Made by a program: the position numbers and the translations under genes. Source: Planctomycetales bacterium (GTDB taxonomy: Bacteria > Planctomycetota > Phycisphaerae > SM23-33). From it: a stretch of DNA of 6,333 nucleotides. The DNA is taken from the NCBI GenBank assembly GCA_030631125.1, contig DAOVLS010000144.1, forward strand, positions 1-6,333. Reading direction: 5' to 3'. Positions 6,231-6,333 of this stretch are shown here, one piece after another. Position 1 is the stretch's first letter, and every line of letters begins with the position of its first letter. The notes beneath the pieces are model-generated. The model saw nothing but the letters and a program-made list of their open reading frames with translations, ran no database searches and was not told the DNA's origin.

Positions 6231-6333
6231 GCCGGCCTGTTTCAGGAGTCGCCGCAGGTACAGCGGCGCATCGGCGAAACTTTTCTTTATGGTCTGTTCG
6301 TCCACCGCCTTGCTTTGCGTTTTTTCTCCCTGT
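6222..6333 (-). CDS. C-terminal end of an unidentified gene (runs off the window)
   Basis: On the minus strand one frame is open from the window edge to a TAG at 6222-6224, giving the last 36 residues of a protein. It begins QGEKTQSKAVDEQT and ends APLYLRRLLKQAGGH. The composition is that of a real charged helical C-terminus: a lysine- and glutamine-rich stretch, then a Leu/Arg amphipathic helix. Converging with the lipoprotein gene and ending inside a strong hairpin also fit a genuine gene end. No family can be assigned from so little, and the start lies outside the window. Confidence 0.5.
   Translation of the reverse strand, partial: QGEKTQSKAVDEQTIKKSFADAPLYLRRLLKQAGGH

Overview
The window looks like a stretch of a moderately GC-rich bacterial chromosome, most likely a planctomycete (Phycisphaerae-like) or a relative. 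This is an inference, resting on the character of the small PEGA-type lipoprotein, the secreted SGNH sialate-esterase-type enzyme and a short palindromic repeat embedded in a gene. No rRNA or other firm taxonomic marker is present.

Left two thirds (about 91-4019, minus strand): a restriction-modification or defence operon. A near-consensus promoter (3991-4019) drives a 963-residue single-chain MmeI-like (Type IIL/IIG) restriction enzyme and DNA adenine methyltransferase. An intergenic gap of 152 bases follows, holding a 15-bp tandem duplication and a possible 29-codon ORF. Next is a 263-residue protein with a C-terminal DpnII/MboI-type PD-(D/E)XK nuclease domain, and a hairpin plus T-tract terminator closes the unit. 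The first enzyme is expected to modify self DNA and cut unmodified DNA by itself, so the second nuclease is an extra effector whose trigger is unknown. The methyltransferase gene carries an in-frame 74-bp repeat made of two inverted copies of a 25-bp near-palindrome, which adds about 25 residues just before the catalytic NPPF motif.

Right third (about 4048-6333): cell-envelope and metabolic genes of higher GC content. A divergent promoter (4048-4076) serves a secreted 520-residue sialate O-acetylesterase family protein. It is followed by a 134-residue PEGA-domain lipoprotein, possibly read from a nearly leaderless transcript. A strong hairpin (6205-6230) separates this from the convergent 3' end of an unidentified minus-strand gene that runs off the window.

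Gene-free stretches are short. Positions 1-90 hold only a perfect 24-bp GC-rich palindrome. Positions 3953-4142 hold the two divergent promoters and a leader. Positions 5706-5792 hold possible promoter elements. No tRNA, rRNA, CRISPR array, transposase or integrase is seen.
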